DNA of 34,486 nucleotides from Mycobacteriaceae bacterium. GTDB lineage: Bacteria > Actinomycetota > Actinomycetes > Mycobacteriales > Mycobacteriaceae. The notes beneath the pieces were generated by a model that was not told the origin of the DNA, did not search any database, and saw nothing but the letters and a program-made list of their open reading frames with translations. This document shows positions 9,141-17,013 of the stretch, one piece after another (position 1 is the stretch's first letter; each line of letters opens with the position of its first letter). Location: positions 1 through 34,486 of the forward strand of contig JAFARC010000026.1 in assembly GCA_019245755.1 (NCBI GenBank), in the 5' to 3' direction. The position numbers and the translations under genes were made by a program.

Positions 9141-9413
9141 TCAGCGGTGACCGCCCCCGCCCTCGAAGCCCGGCGACGCAATCCCTGGGTTCTCGTCGGT
9201 CAGCTGCATCTCGCCGGGTGCACCACCAGTATCAGTATCGGGTGCAGGCGCGAAACTCGGTGACGAGTCGGTGGCCTGGACGTCGGGGCCCTGGCAGATG
9301 CTCGCTGTGGGATCGCATTCGTCTGCGACGGCAATCGGTGCAGCGCCGATCGACACTGCGGCGGCCATAACCGCGAAGGGCGCTGCCAATCCGAACTGCT
9401 TTATCACTCGCAT
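9141..9413 (-). CDS. Small secreted mycobacterial protein (CDP...ICQGPDVQ motif)
   Basis: A 90-residue exported protein. The ATG at 9413 is 6 nt after GGGAGG. A signal peptide spans about residues 1-30 (MRVIKQFGLAAPFAVMAAAV, ending PIAVADE). The short mature part has a two-Cys segment, CDPTASICQGPDVQ, which could form a disulfide, followed by a Pro/Asp/Gly-rich unstructured tail ending FEGGGGHR. I recall similar two-Cys secreted proteins in mycobacteria but no named function. It lies 268 bp downstream of the lpqH-like gene on the same strand and may be the second gene of that arm of the LAL locus. Confidence 0.7.
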   Translation of the reverse strand: MRVIKQFGLAAPFAVMAAAVSIGAAPIAVADECDPTASICQGPDVQATDSSPSFAPAPDTDTGGAPGEMQLTDENPGIASPGFEGGGGHR

Positions 9414-9680
9414 AGTAAGCCTCCCGCCCCCTGCAACGGTGACGGTCAACTTACCACCCTTTGCCCAGGTCACGCCCGCGATTCCAACGGCTTCGCAGAA
9501 CTGGGTTCATGGCGGCGTCGTTGAGCGGCGCACCGCCGCCGCAACGGGCCACTTCGTTCACCGCGCAGTGCGCTTGACCTCGACGATCCTGCTGTGTTAC
9601 TTCACAGAGTCGCTACGTCCCTTTATGGTGGCGACTGCAGTCACCCAGGCCCGCATCGAATTGAAAGGACCGCAATATGG

Positions 9681-10133
9681 CTAGGGGCAAGTCGCGTCGA
9701 CTTCGAAGGACTTGCTGACCAGGCCTGCCATCGGATTCGTCTTGTCTAGGCCGGTCGCCGTGCCAGTGAACTTGTAGCCGTTGCCGTCCCTGGCGGCCTG
9801 AGCGCTGGCCCCCGGACTCCCCTGCTGATAGGCCAAGGCGACACCGTTGACGGTGCCCAATGAGATCTGACGAGCAACGGGGGGCTCGGCGTCGGTGGCC
9901 TGAACCGCGACAACATTGGGCGAACCGGGCTGGCCTATCCCAATCTGCAGCTGACCGTCTGCCTTCTGGCAGGTGACTGGACCGGTGACGTTTTGGTCCT
10001 GGCTGTCGACCACCACCTTGGCGTGGCCCGAAGTGCTGACCTTCTGCCCGCCGGCACTATTGCTCGAACAGCCGGCGACAGCGGCCGCCAGGGCCGCCGC
10101 GCCGGCCAGGGTGATCATTACTCCATGTTTCAT
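9681..10133 (-). CDS. LpqH-family (19-kDa antigen type) lipoprotein
   Basis: A 150-residue lipoprotein. The signal peptide ends in a lipobox, AVAGC, with Cys22 as the lipidated residue. The mature domain matches the mycobacterial LpqH family: AKVVVDSQDQNV, VTCQKADGQLQIGIG, ISLGTVNGVALAY, then NGYKFTGTATGLD and FEVDATCP, with two Cys likely disulfide-bonded. LpqH-type lipoproteins are surface-exposed and are TLR2 agonists in pathogens; the molecular role is unclear. The ATG at 10133 follows AAAGGAG by 8 nt. A 70-bp promoter-like element lies 157 bp upstream, and its twin drives the plus-strand arm beyond the LAL gene. Frameshifted relatives lie at 14216 and 22541. Confidence 0.88.
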   Translation of the reverse strand: MKHGVMITLAGAAALAAAVAGCSSNSAGGQKVSTSGHAKVVVDSQDQNVTGPVTCQKADGQLQIGIGQPGSPNVVAVQATDAEPPVARQISLGTVNGVALAYQQGSPGASAQAARDGNGYKFTGTATGLDKTNPMAGLVSKSFEVDATCP

Positions 10134-10477
10134 AGCCGTACTCCTTTGTGTCAGTGGGTAAACGGTGAGGCGTTGGCACGGCAGAACGCCAGGCCGTTAT
10201 GAGCAGCGACGTCGACCGTCTGGATAGCTGATCACGAATTGCCGACTCCTCATCTCCGGTTGGCAGTGCCGGTCGCGGCAGCCCCTTGGGCGCTCGCCAT
10301 GTAGTGTGCGCTGGCGAAGGCGGCCGGTTAATCGGGAATTTTCCCTATTTTTGCGCTACCTTTCTCGTGCTGCGGACACCATGGCCAGGAGAGCTGGCCG
10401 TCGATTTCCGTTGACTACCGGGTACATCCGGTGAATCTCGGGTCATTGGCACTGAACAACTGGGACACACGAGAAAA
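10134..10477. other. Intergenic region between lpqH-like gene and LAL regulator
   Basis: A 344-bp stretch with no convincing gene. It holds one copy of the twin promoter element (10291-10360) and the 5' leader of the lpqH-like gene. I see no hairpin followed by a T tract after the LAL gene stop. Confidence 0.6.
10291..10360 (-). promoter_or_regulatory. Twin promoter element, copy 1 (faces the lpqH-like gene)
   Basis: Seventy bp that align without gaps to the reverse complement of 13171-13240 at 60 positions by hand count. It contains GGGAATTTTCCC (10334-10345; arms GGGAA/TTCCC in both copies) next to CTATTTTTGCG, and the interrupted dyad CGCCA-N12-TGGCG (10295-10316). Orientation is toward the lipoprotein start at 10133. 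No convincing -35 or -10 hexamer is seen. Role as a site for the adjacent LAL regulator is inferred. Confidence 0.6.
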
Positions 10478-13099
10478 TCACGAATCGACGGCAATGTGGG
10501 TTTGTCGGGCTTGAGCCGCTGCTTGGGTGCGGTTGTCGACGCCGAGTTTGCTCAGAATGGAGCTGACGTGGTGACCGACGGTTTTGGGGCTGATGCAGAG
10601 TTTGGTGGCGATGTCGGCGTCGCTGTGGCCGGCGGCGATGAGGGTGAGTACTTCACGTTCGCGACGGCTCAGTCCGTCGGGGTCAGCGTCGATGTCGGCG
10701 CGGCGGCTGCGCCGAACGGGGCCCCGCAGCGCTGCCAAGCGTTGCTGGGCGCGGCGTGCCGCCGCCCGGGCACCGAGGCGGCGAAACGTGGTCAGCGCCG
10801 ATTCCACCGCAGAAATGTCGCCGCCGAGTTGGGCGATGGCGGCGTCGTAGGGGCACCCCAGGCGCATCCATTCGGCGGCGGCGGCCTGCCAGTCCCCGCT
10901 GACCTCCAACTGGAAGGGCGTGATCGGGTGATCGGCGATGATAGGCGCTGGCGTGCCACCTGCGATCTGGGACCACCGGTGCAGCTGCCAAACCAGCCAC
11001 GGATCCCCGTGCGCGCCCAGGGTCACTAAGCCGTTGTGCGCCTCGGCGCTGGCGGTGTCGTCGTCGCCGGCTAGCCACGCCGCTTCCGCGCGCGCGGCCC
11101 AGACTGGAAACAGTCGCAGCTGGTCGGGTTCGGAGCAGGCCGTGATCTCATCGAGCAGGGAGGCCACCGGTTGGTCACCGCGGCGGGCGTGAACCAGGGC
11201 CAGGGTCAGCCGTGACAGAATCCGGTGCACCGCGGGTAGCCCGGGACGGGTGAGCACATCCTCGGCACGCGCGCGAGCATGGGCCCATTGGCCGCGATGC
11301 AGCCCCACCAGCGCGTCGGCGCTAGCGCTAAATACCTCAAAGGTATGAATGTCGCGGTGACGGCAGAACGCAACGAAGTCTGCGATGTAGCGATCGGCAC
11401 GATCCAGGTGATAGTGCCCCGCCGCGTATGCGCAGATGATAGCGCCGAGCAGGCCGGCCTTGTCGCCGTGGGCGTCGGTGTCCATAGCGTGCCGCCACGC
11501 TTCTTCCAGCTCGTCCCAGCCGGTGTCGGTGCGCAGCACCCGCCCCATCGCGGCAATCCCGCGGGCCCGGATGACCACGGTGTCCTCGCCGACTTGGGTG
11601 CCCACCGTGATGGCCCGGGCCGCGAAGTCGGCACCGGCCGGGTCGAAAGAAAAAACGCTCTGCTCAGCCAAGTTCAGCAGGGTCCATGCCAGCTGCGGGC
11701 ACGGGCCGGCGTCTTGCAGCAGCCGCAGCGAGGCCCGCGCCGCGTCGGCGGCCTCACTGACGCGGCCTAGCGGCCACAACATGAACGACAGCCAGCGCAG
11801 GTCGTCCGCTTCGGCGAGTCGATCACCCAGCTGGTGGCGCAGCACGACGGCCATTCGCAACGACGACACCGCGGCGTCACCGAGGCCGCAGAAACCGCTG
11901 GTCAGCGCATGCTGTTCGAGCCAGATCACCTTCTGTTCAGCGCGGGTGGTGTGAGCGTGGCGCAGCGCCAGCGCATACAGCTCGGCGGCCTGCCGGTGCG
12001 CGCCCAGTACTGCGGCGCGTTCGGCGGCGGCGATGCCATAGCGCACGGCGGCGTCGGGATCGTCGGCGTGGTCGGCGTGAAACGCCAAAGCCCCCAACAT
12101 ATCTGGAGGAATGGGCTGTTCGCTCAGTGCGGCTAGCGCACGGGTATGCAGCACCTTGCGCTGGTAGTCGTCGATGCGGTCGGCCGTCACGCGTCGGGCA
12201 AGTTCGTGGCGAAACCCGATCACGTCCCCATCGGCGACCAGCACCCCCGCATCGAGGCATTCGGCCAACCCAGCCGCCGCATCCTCGGGGCACACCTTGT
12301 GCACCAGGGCCGCATCGGCCCGCGGCCCGCACACCGCCACCGCCTGCGCGGTCTGACGCGCGGGCACCGACAACCGAGCCAGCCGACCCCCCACCGCCTC
12401 CGACACACTACGCGGCAAGACGTGCTGGCCAACCACATCGGGGCCCGCGGCGAGGATCTCCGTGACATAAAACGGGTTTCCGCCGGTGAGGTGGTGCAAC
12501 CGCTCGGCGTTCAGGCCGCTGCCAGCGGCCAGCACCGCCACCGCGTCGCGGCTCAGCGGCCGTAACCCGATGCGGCGCACCGCCGCGCAGTTCGCCACAT
12601 CCCCCAGCGTGACGGTCAATGGGTGTTGTTCGCCGAGCTCGTCGTCGCGGTACGACACGATCAGCAGGAGCGGCAGCGACTCGATGCGCCGCGCCACAAA
12701 CCGCACCAGATCCAGGGTGGCCCCATCGGCCCAATGGGCGTCCTCGATCACCCACACCCACCGACCCCCGTCGCGCCACACCGCCAGCAGCCGCCGATAC
12801 AGCGCCGCGCTGTCACCGGCGTCGATCACCGCGCCCAACCCACGGGCCTCCACCGGGCCCAATCCGGCCAGCGCGTCGAGGAGCGGCCCCAACGGGCGGG
12901 GTGCGGCCAACGGGTCACACCAGCCCCACAACACCTGCACCGCCCCGCCCAGCCCGGCGGCAAACCGGGTGATCACCGCGGTCTTGCCGACCCCGGCTTC
13001 CCCACGCAGCAATACCACCCGGCCCGCACCGCCGCGCAGACCGCGCGCAAACCCGCCCAGCTCGGCAAGCACCGCCTGGCGCTCTAGCAAGCGTTCCAC
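10478..13099 (-). CDS. LAL-type (large ATP-binding LuxR) transcriptional regulator
   Basis: An 873-residue regulator. The N-terminal STAND/AAA-type ATPase has a Walker A motif, GEAGVGKT (residues 33-40), a Walker B-like WVWVIEDAHWAD and an R-rich sensor region (LLLIVSYRDDELGE). A long helical, TPR-like middle follows (repeated Ala-rich helix pairs, residues about 330-780). The C-terminal LuxR helix-turn-helix begins LSRREREVLTLIAAGHSD and continues ISPKTVGHHVSSILSKLGV. This is the architecture of MalT-like signal-activated regulators. The GTG at 13099 has GGGAG about 10 nt upstream. The gene sits between two outward-facing copies of a 70-bp promoter element, so it probably activates both flanking arms. 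The inducing ligand is unknown. Confidence 0.9.
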   Translation of the reverse strand: MERLLERQAVLAELGGFARGLRGGAGRVVLLRGEAGVGKTAVITRFAAGLGGAVQVLWGWCDPLAAPRPLGPLLDALAGLGPVEARGLGAVIDAGDSAALYRRLLAVWRDGGRWVWVIEDAHWADGATLDLVRFVARRIESLPLLLIVSYRDDELGEQHPLTVTLGDVANCAAVRRIGLRPLSRDAVAVLAAGSGLNAERLHHLTGGNPFYVTEILAAGPDVVGQHVLPRSVSEAVGGRLARLSVPARQTAQAVAVCGPRADAALVHKVCPEDAAAGLAECLDAGVLVADGDVIGFRHELARRVTADRIDDYQRKVLHTRALAALSEQPIPPDMLGALAFHADHADDPDAAVRYGIAAAERAAVLGAHRQAAELYALALRHAHTTRAEQKVIWLEQHALTSGFCGLGDAAVSSLRMAVVLRHQLGDRLAEADDLRWLSFMLWPLGRVSEAADAARASLRLLQDAGPCPQLAWTLLNLAEQSVFSFDPAGADFAARAITVGTQVGEDTVVIRARGIAAMGRVLRTDTGWDELEEAWRHAMDTDAHGDKAGLLGAIICAYAAGHYHLDRADRYIADFVAFCRHRDIHTFEVFSASADALVGLHRGQWAHARARAEDVLTRPGLPAVHRILSRLTLALVHARRGDQPVASLLDEITACSEPDQLRLFPVWAARAEAAWLAGDDDTASAEAHNGLVTLGAHGDPWLVWQLHRWSQIAGGTPAPIIADHPITPFQLEVSGDWQAAAAEWMRLGCPYDAAIAQLGGDISAVESALTTFRRLGARAAARRAQQRLAALRGPVRRSRRADIDADPDGLSRREREVLTLIAAGHSDADIATKLCISPKTVGHHVSSILSKLGVDNRTQAAAQARQTHIAVDS

Positions 13100-13170
13100 C
13101 CGATCGGCGCTCCCGTTCTGACCGTTATTTGGCGGTGCCGGTCAAAACCTTACTGGCGCCAAGGAAACCG

Positions 13171-13240
13171 CGTACCGCAAAAATAGGGAAAATTCCCCAT
13201 CAACCGCACGCACCCGCCAGCGCACACTACATGGCGAGTG
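13171..13240 (+). promoter_or_regulatory. Twin promoter element, copy 2 (faces the plus-strand arm)
   Basis: Counterpart of 10291-10360 on the opposite strand. GGGAAAATTCCC lies at 13186-13197 and CGCCA-N12-TGGCG at 13215-13236. It ends 127 bp before the ATG at 13368. It also lies upstream of the LAL gene itself (start 13099), so it could serve as a bidirectional control region. Conservation of both dyads and their 18-bp separation in the two copies argues for function. Confidence 0.6.
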
Positions 13241-13367
13241 CCCCCAGGGCCGCCACGGCCACCGCCGTCCGGCCAACGCTGGCATTGAGGGCAGCCATAT
13301 CGGAACTGGTGTGCTTACCCGCACTGACGACGCCAACAGGCGGCGCCGCACGAAAGGAATACAGCAA

Positions 13368-13652
13368 ATGAAAATTGTGCCCACCAGCGTCGCGGAACAG
13401 ATCAACCGCGTCGACCGCACACGCAGCCTGATGATCGGGATCAGTGCCGGACTGCTCGCACTGTGGTCGCTGTACCGGGTGCTCTGGTCGCTGTACCTGG
13501 CGATCACATACAACTTTTTGTTCGGGCCGCTGGTTTTCCAAGTTGTGCTGTGGGCCGTGATCGGCGAGGTCGCGGCGATCGCGGCCACTGCGTTTCTCAT
13601 CCGCTATACCAAGGCCACCACCGCCAACACCGACGAAAGAACCCAACCATGA
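13368..13652 (+). CDS. Small two-TM membrane protein, first gene of the plus arm
   Basis: A 94-residue protein I cannot assign to a family. The ATG at 13368 has AAAGGA 9 nt upstream. A short cytoplasmic-looking N-terminus (KIVPTSVAEQINRVDRTR) is followed by two hydrophobic segments with aromatic content (LMIGISAGLLALWSLYRVLW and LVFQVVLWAVIGEVAAIAA) and a polar tail. Its stop overlaps the next start (ATGA at 13649-13652), so the two proteins are coupled and may act together at the membrane. It is the first gene after copy 2 of the twin promoter element. Confidence 0.65.
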   Translation: MKIVPTSVAEQINRVDRTRSLMIGISAGLLALWSLYRVLWSLYLAITYNFLFGPLVFQVVLWAVIGEVAAIAATAFLIRYTKATTANTDERTQP

Positions 13653-13957
13653 ACCGAATCTCGCGGTTAGCGACGACTGTGTTGGTGTGTGGCGGATTGG
13701 GTTTGGCCGGATTTGGGCTGGCCGCAGGTACCGCCCAGGCCGACCCCGTCGCACATCAGTGGTGCCCAGGCCAACGCTTGCCGGATGACGGGACGAACCC
13801 TGACGGCACACCCCATGTATTTACGTGGGACATGAACGTCTGCCACACCTACTACGTCGTCGGATACCGTCACGGCAACGTTGGTGACTACATCTGGGCA
13901 GATTCTCCACCGCCGCCTCAGCCGCCGCCTGCCATCCCACCCTTGTGGGTCCCATGA
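13649..13957 (+). CDS. Secreted proline-tailed protein with WCPGQ motif, paralog 1
   Basis: A 102-residue exported protein. The signal peptide ends near AQADP. The mature part has WCPGQRLP, a second Cys in MNVCHTYYVV, a GNVGDYIW block, and a Pro-rich tail ending PPLWVP. Two Cys suggest one disulfide. It is clearly homologous to the protein at 14718 (shared WCPGQ.LP, NVCHTYY or SVCHTYY, GNVG.Y.W and PPLWVP). I recall many such short proteins in non-tuberculous mycobacteria without a function. The start overlaps the preceding stop by ATGA. The last codons include a CCCAC-CCTT-GTGGG hairpin that is also present in the paralog. Confidence 0.8.
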   Translation: MNRISRLATTVLVCGGLGLAGFGLAAGTAQADPVAHQWCPGQRLPDDGTNPDGTPHVFTWDMNVCHTYYVVGYRHGNVGDYIWADSPPPPQPPPAIPPLWVP

Positions 13958-14717
13958 GCCGGCCCGCGTCCAGGTGGAACCGAAACGCTGTCCTCACAGC
14001 GCCGTCGGCTGGGACGACTGTTGCTGACATCATGAACGTCGATTCGACTCCGATGTGTTGGGCCACACGAGTCGCCTGGTCATTGTTTCGTTGTCCGGTC
14101 AGAAGCCGCCAGTTCCCGGCCAGAAACGAACGCCTGATCACCGCCAGTGAGCGTCTGCGCTACGGCGTCTGAACGCGCCAGCGGGTTCACCACCAATGAA
14201 GAGGGGACATTAGCGATGAATCCACGAGTCATGATCACCGTTGTCGGCGCGTTCAGCCTGGCGGCTGTGGCGCAGTGTCCCAGCACTGGGACCGTCAGCG
14301 CCAACGTCTTCGTCGATGGCCAGGACCAAAAGGTGCAGGGCAGGGTTTTGTCAAAGCGCCGGCGGCCAGATGCAGATCGGTATCGGTCAGCCCGGCTCGC
14401 CCGGCGCGATCGCGGTCCAGGCAACCAACGCCGATACCCCCGGCTGGGCCAGTGAGGCCCCGCTGGCTAGCGGGCGGCGCTGCCTGGCCGCCGAGCTGGG
14501 CCCCGACGGGAGGATCTGCGCGATCGCCGGGGTGTCTGACCCTCCCGGTTCTCCCGGTGATGGTGCCGTCATGCCGACGTCGAAGCCTGGCGCAAAGGGG
14601 CGCGGCTAGACCGTCCGACGCGCCGAACCTGCCTACCGGGGGTGGTCCTCGGGCAATGCGGCTGAATCGGCGCGACGCGTGTCGAAAGGACCCAATCGGA
14701 AGCAGGCCAAACACAAC
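13958..14717. other. Region between paralogous secreted genes, mostly lpqH remnant
   Basis: 760 bp without an intact gene. 13958-14215 shows no convincing coding sequence; a pattern resembling the sequence just after the stop of the second paralog suggests the duplicated unit extends past the gene. 14216 to about 14475 is a broken lpqH copy. The stretch from 14475 to 14717 is open in places but has no family resemblance that I can see. Confidence 0.5.
14216..14475 (+). pseudogene. Frameshifted lpqH-family lipoprotein remnant
   Basis: Translation from the ATG at 14216 starts MNPRVMITVVGAF, with AAVAQC in place of the lipobox and then ANVFVDGQDQKVQG, closely matching the intact gene at 9681. 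Near 14353 the frame breaks at GTTTTGTC. The next frame continues CQSAGGQMQIGIGQPGSP and AIAVQATNADTP, again matching the intact gene (CQKADGQLQIGIGQPGSP). A 2-bp deletion or 1-bp insertion explains it. After about 14450 similarity ends, so the C-terminal half is missing or replaced. It lies on the opposite side of the LAL gene from the intact copy, in mirror orientation. Confidence 0.75.
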
Positions 14718-15029
14718 ATGAAAACCACCCAAAACCTCAAGCGAATCGTTGCCCGTGCACTGCTATCCTGCGGTCTCGTGGCCGCCTGGTTCGCGCTGGC
14801 CCCAGGCACTGCCCAGGCATGGCCGTACGGGCCGTATCAATGGTGCCCTGGGCAACCCTTGCCGCAAACCGGCGATCCAAACCACCCGGTCGTCTGGAAC
14901 ATGAGCGTCTGCCACACCTATTACAAGGTCGGCCCGAACCAGGGGAATGTTGGCCCCTACGTTTGGGATGGAGATAATCCCCCGGGGCCTCCACCGCCAC
15001 CTCCCGTCCCACCCTTGTGGGTCCCGTGA
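14718..15029 (+). CDS. Secreted proline-tailed protein with WCPGQ motif, paralog 2
   Basis: A 103-residue exported protein with a signal peptide ending at GTAQA-W (about residue 33). The mature part contains YQWCPGQPLP, MSVCHTYYKV, GNVGPYVWDGDNPP and a tail of consecutive Pro residues ending PPLWVP. It is a paralog of the protein at 13649, and the coding end with its CCCACCCTTGTGGG hairpin is conserved between them. The ATG at 14718 has no strong ribosome site (GGAAGCAGG lies about 10 nt upstream), so it may be translated poorly or from an upstream in-frame start at 14679 preceded by GAAAGGA. Function unknown. Confidence 0.78.
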   Translation: MKTTQNLKRIVARALLSCGLVAAWFALAPGTAQAWPYGPYQWCPGQPLPQTGDPNHPVVWNMSVCHTYYKVGPNQGNVGPYVWDGDNPPGPPPPPPVPPLWVP

Positions 15030-15350
15030 GGTGGCCTGCGCGTTCAGGGCCGGTTTCGTGCGGACGGCCCGCGGATTCGAACTCCGAAACCAAGGAGCCC
15101 GGCGAGCCGCCACTGGGCTATCTGCTGGCACGCGGTCAAGGTGTTCCCGCAGGCGATGACACCCGTGCCGCGCAGTTCGGCGGTGGATCAAGAACGACGT
15201 CCGCGCCGATACCAGTACCGGGCGCCCAGCATGACGGAGGTTGCCAGCAGCATCTCGGGAAGCTGTTGCAGAACGTCAGACACCGGCAGCGGCCTCCACA
15301 CGGAGGTAGGCCTCCCGCCGCGCGCCGTAGCGGCCCGGCAGCGCGTCAAT
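15030..15350. other. Intergenic stretch between the secreted paralog and tsf
   Basis: 321 bp between convergent genes. The minus strand is open in frame with tsf for 25 codons past the tsf stop (ALPGRYGARREAYLRV), possibly a remnant, and is followed by a 31-codon small reading frame (15188-15283). A tRNA-like fragment near 15080 was rejected. No T-rich terminator is seen. Confidence 0.45.
15188..15283 (-). CDS. Candidate 31-residue small protein downstream of tsf
   Basis: A very short reading frame starting GTG at 15283, with GGAGG 9 nt upstream. It encodes VSDVLQQLPEMLLATSV then MLGARYWYRRGRRS: one hydrophobic helix followed by a strongly basic end, compatible with a small membrane peptide. 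Its start overlaps the TGA that closes the open stretch following tsf. The evidence is the ribosome site and composition only; it could be chance. Confidence 0.3.
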   Translation of the reverse strand: MSDVLQQLPEMLLATSVMLGARYWYRRGRRS

Positions 15351-16166
15351 CTAGGCCTGGCCCACCTCGAACCGGGCGAACCGGGTCACCGTCACGCCGG
15401 CCTCGTCGAGCAGCTGCTGGACGGTCTTCTTGTTGTCCGCGACCGACGGCTGCTCGAGCAGCACGACATCCTTGAAGAACCCGCCCAGGCGGCCGTCGAC
15501 GATCTTCGGCAGTGCCTTCTCCGGCTTGCCCTCGGCGCGCGAGGTTTCCTCGGCGATGCGCCGCTCGTTGGCGACGACGTCCTCGGGAACGTCCGCACGC
15601 GAGAGGTATTTGGCCTTCAGCGCCGCGATCTGCAGCGCAACCGCGTGAGCGGCACCGGCGTCGTCGCCGGTGTATTCGACGAGAACGCCCACCGCCGGCG
15701 GCAGGTCGGCCGAGCGCCGGTGCAGGTAGGTCTCGACCTTGCCGTCGAACACCACGACGCGGCGCAGCTGCAGCTTCTCGCCGATCTTGGCCGACAGATC
15801 CGCGATGGCCTGCTCGACGGTCTTGTCGCCGACGTTGGCCGCCCTGAGGGTGTCGACGTCGGTGGCCTTCGACTCGACGGCCGCGGTCACGACGTCGTTG
15901 GCGAGCTCGCCGAACTCGTCGTTCTTCGCGACGAAGTCGGTTTCGGAGTTCAGCTCGATCATCGCGCCGCCCTTGGCCGCAACGAGCCCCTCGGCGGTGG
16001 CGCGTTCGGCGCGCTTGCCGACGTCCTTGGCGCCCTTGATGCGCAGGATCTCGACGGCCTTGTCGAAGTCGCCGTCGGCCTCGGTCAGCGCGTTCTTGCA
16101 GTCCAGCATGCCGGCGCCGGTCAGCTCCCGCAGTCGCTTGACGTCGGCAGCGGTGAAGTTAGCCAT
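15351..16166 (-). CDS. tsf: Translation elongation factor Ts
   Basis: A 271-residue guanine nucleotide exchange factor for EF-Tu. The N-terminal UBA-like module [27 protein letters not shown] and the TDFVAKN motif of the core, which contacts EF-Tu, are clear, and the C-terminal module ends [10 protein letters not shown]. The ATG at 16166 lies one base after the rpsB stop, and the ribosome site (GGAAGG) is inside rpsB, so the pair is coupled. A longer in-frame upstream extension would overlap rpsB and is not family-like. Confidence 0.97.
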   Translation of the reverse strand: MANFTAADVKRLRELTGAGMLDCKNALTEADGDFDKAVEILRIKGAKDVGKRAERATAEGLVAAKGGAMIELNSETDFVAKNDEFGELANDVVTAAVESKATDVDTLRAANVGDKTVEQAIADLSAKIGEKLQLRRVVVFDGKVETYLHRRSADLPPAVGVLVEYTGDDAGAAHAVALQIAALKAKYLSRADVPEDVVANERRIAEETSRAEGKPEKALPKIVDGRLGGFFKDVVLLEQPSVADNKKTVQQLLDEAGVTVTRFARFEVGQA

Positions 16167-16167
16167 G

Positions 16168-17013
16168 TCAGCCTTCCGTGGTCTTGGTTTCGGTGGCAGT
16201 CGGACCGGCAGCGGTGGGCGCGTCGGCCTGCGCGGTCGCGGTGGCGCTGGCCAACAGCTCCTGCTCCCACTCGGCCAGCGGCTCGGCGGACTCCGCCTCC
16301 GGCTTGCCCTCACCGTTACCCAGCCCAGCCCGGGCCCGCAGTCCCTCGGCTACGGCCGCGGCGACCACGCGGGTCAGCAGCGCCGCCGAACGGATCGCGT
16401 CGTCGTTGCCCGGAATCGGGTAGTCGACCAGGTCCGGGTCGCAGTTGGTGTCCAGGATCGCGATGACCGGGATGCCGAGCTTGCGGGCCTCGCCGACGGC
16501 GATGTGCTCCTTGTTGGTGTCGACGACCCAGATCGCCGATGGCACCTTGTTCATGTCGCGGATGCCGCCGAGGCTGCGCTCGAGCTTGTTCTTCTCGCGG
16601 GTCAGCCCGAGGATTTCCTTTTTCGTGCGGCCCTCGAAGCCACCGGTCTGCTCCATGGCCTCGAGTTCCTTGAGGCGCTGCAGCCGCTTGTGGACGGTGG
16701 AGAAGTTGGTGAGCATGCCGCCCAGCCAGCGTTGATTCACGTAGGGCATGCCGACGCGGGTGGCCTCGTCGGCGATCGACTCCTGCGCCTGCTTCTTGGT
16801 GCCGACGAACAGGATGGTGCCGCCGTGGGCGACGGTCTCCTTGACGAACTCGTAGGCCTTGTCGATGTAGGTCAGCGTCTGTTGCAGGTCGATGATGTAG
16901 ATGCCGTTGCGGTCGGTGAAGATGAACCGCTTCATCTTGGGATTCCAGCGACGGGTCTGGTGCCCGAAGTGGGTGCCGCTGTCGAGCAGCTGCTTCATGG
17001 TCACGACGGCCAT
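16168..17013 (-). CDS. rpsB: 30S ribosomal protein S2
   Basis: A 281-residue small-subunit protein needed for binding of S1/mRNA on the platform. The start [27 protein letters not shown] and [12 protein letters not shown] are signatures, and the C-terminal 50 residues are an Ala/Glu/Thr-rich mycobacterial extension. The ATG at 17013 is chosen because the family begins there. The leader upstream is long and contains perfect stem-loops, which fits the known autoregulation of rpsB-tsf in other bacteria, although no named leader RNA can be assigned. Confidence 0.97.
   Translation of the reverse strand: MAVVTMKQLLDSGTHFGHQTRRWNPKMKRFIFTDRNGIYIIDLQQTLTYIDKAYEFVKETVAHGGTILFVGTKKQAQESIADEATRVGMPYVNQRWLGGMLTNFSTVHKRLQRLKELEAMEQTGGFEGRTKKEILGLTREKNKLERSLGGIRDMNKVPSAIWVVDTNKEHIAVGEARKLGIPVIAILDTNCDPDLVDYPIPGNDDAIRSAALLTRVVAAAVAEGLRARAGLGNGEGKPEAESAEPLAEWEQELLASATATAQADAPTAAGPTATETKTTEG

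Noticed and set aside
9677..9718. GAAAGGACCGCAATATG followed by a 13-codon frame (MARGKSRRLRRTC) on the plus strand
   Set aside because: Good ribosome site but the frame closes at once and overlaps the end of the lpqH-like gene. No support beyond the start signal.
11279..13087. Several long plus-strand frames antisense to the LAL regulator
   Set aside because: They mirror the codon bias of the minus-strand gene, which has complete ATPase and LuxR motifs.
15070..15125. tRNA-like pattern GGATTCGAACTCC followed by a sequence resembling a D-arm
   Set aside because: The acceptor stem, anticodon stem and variable region do not pair, and the spacing is too short for a full tRNA. At most a fragment; probably chance.
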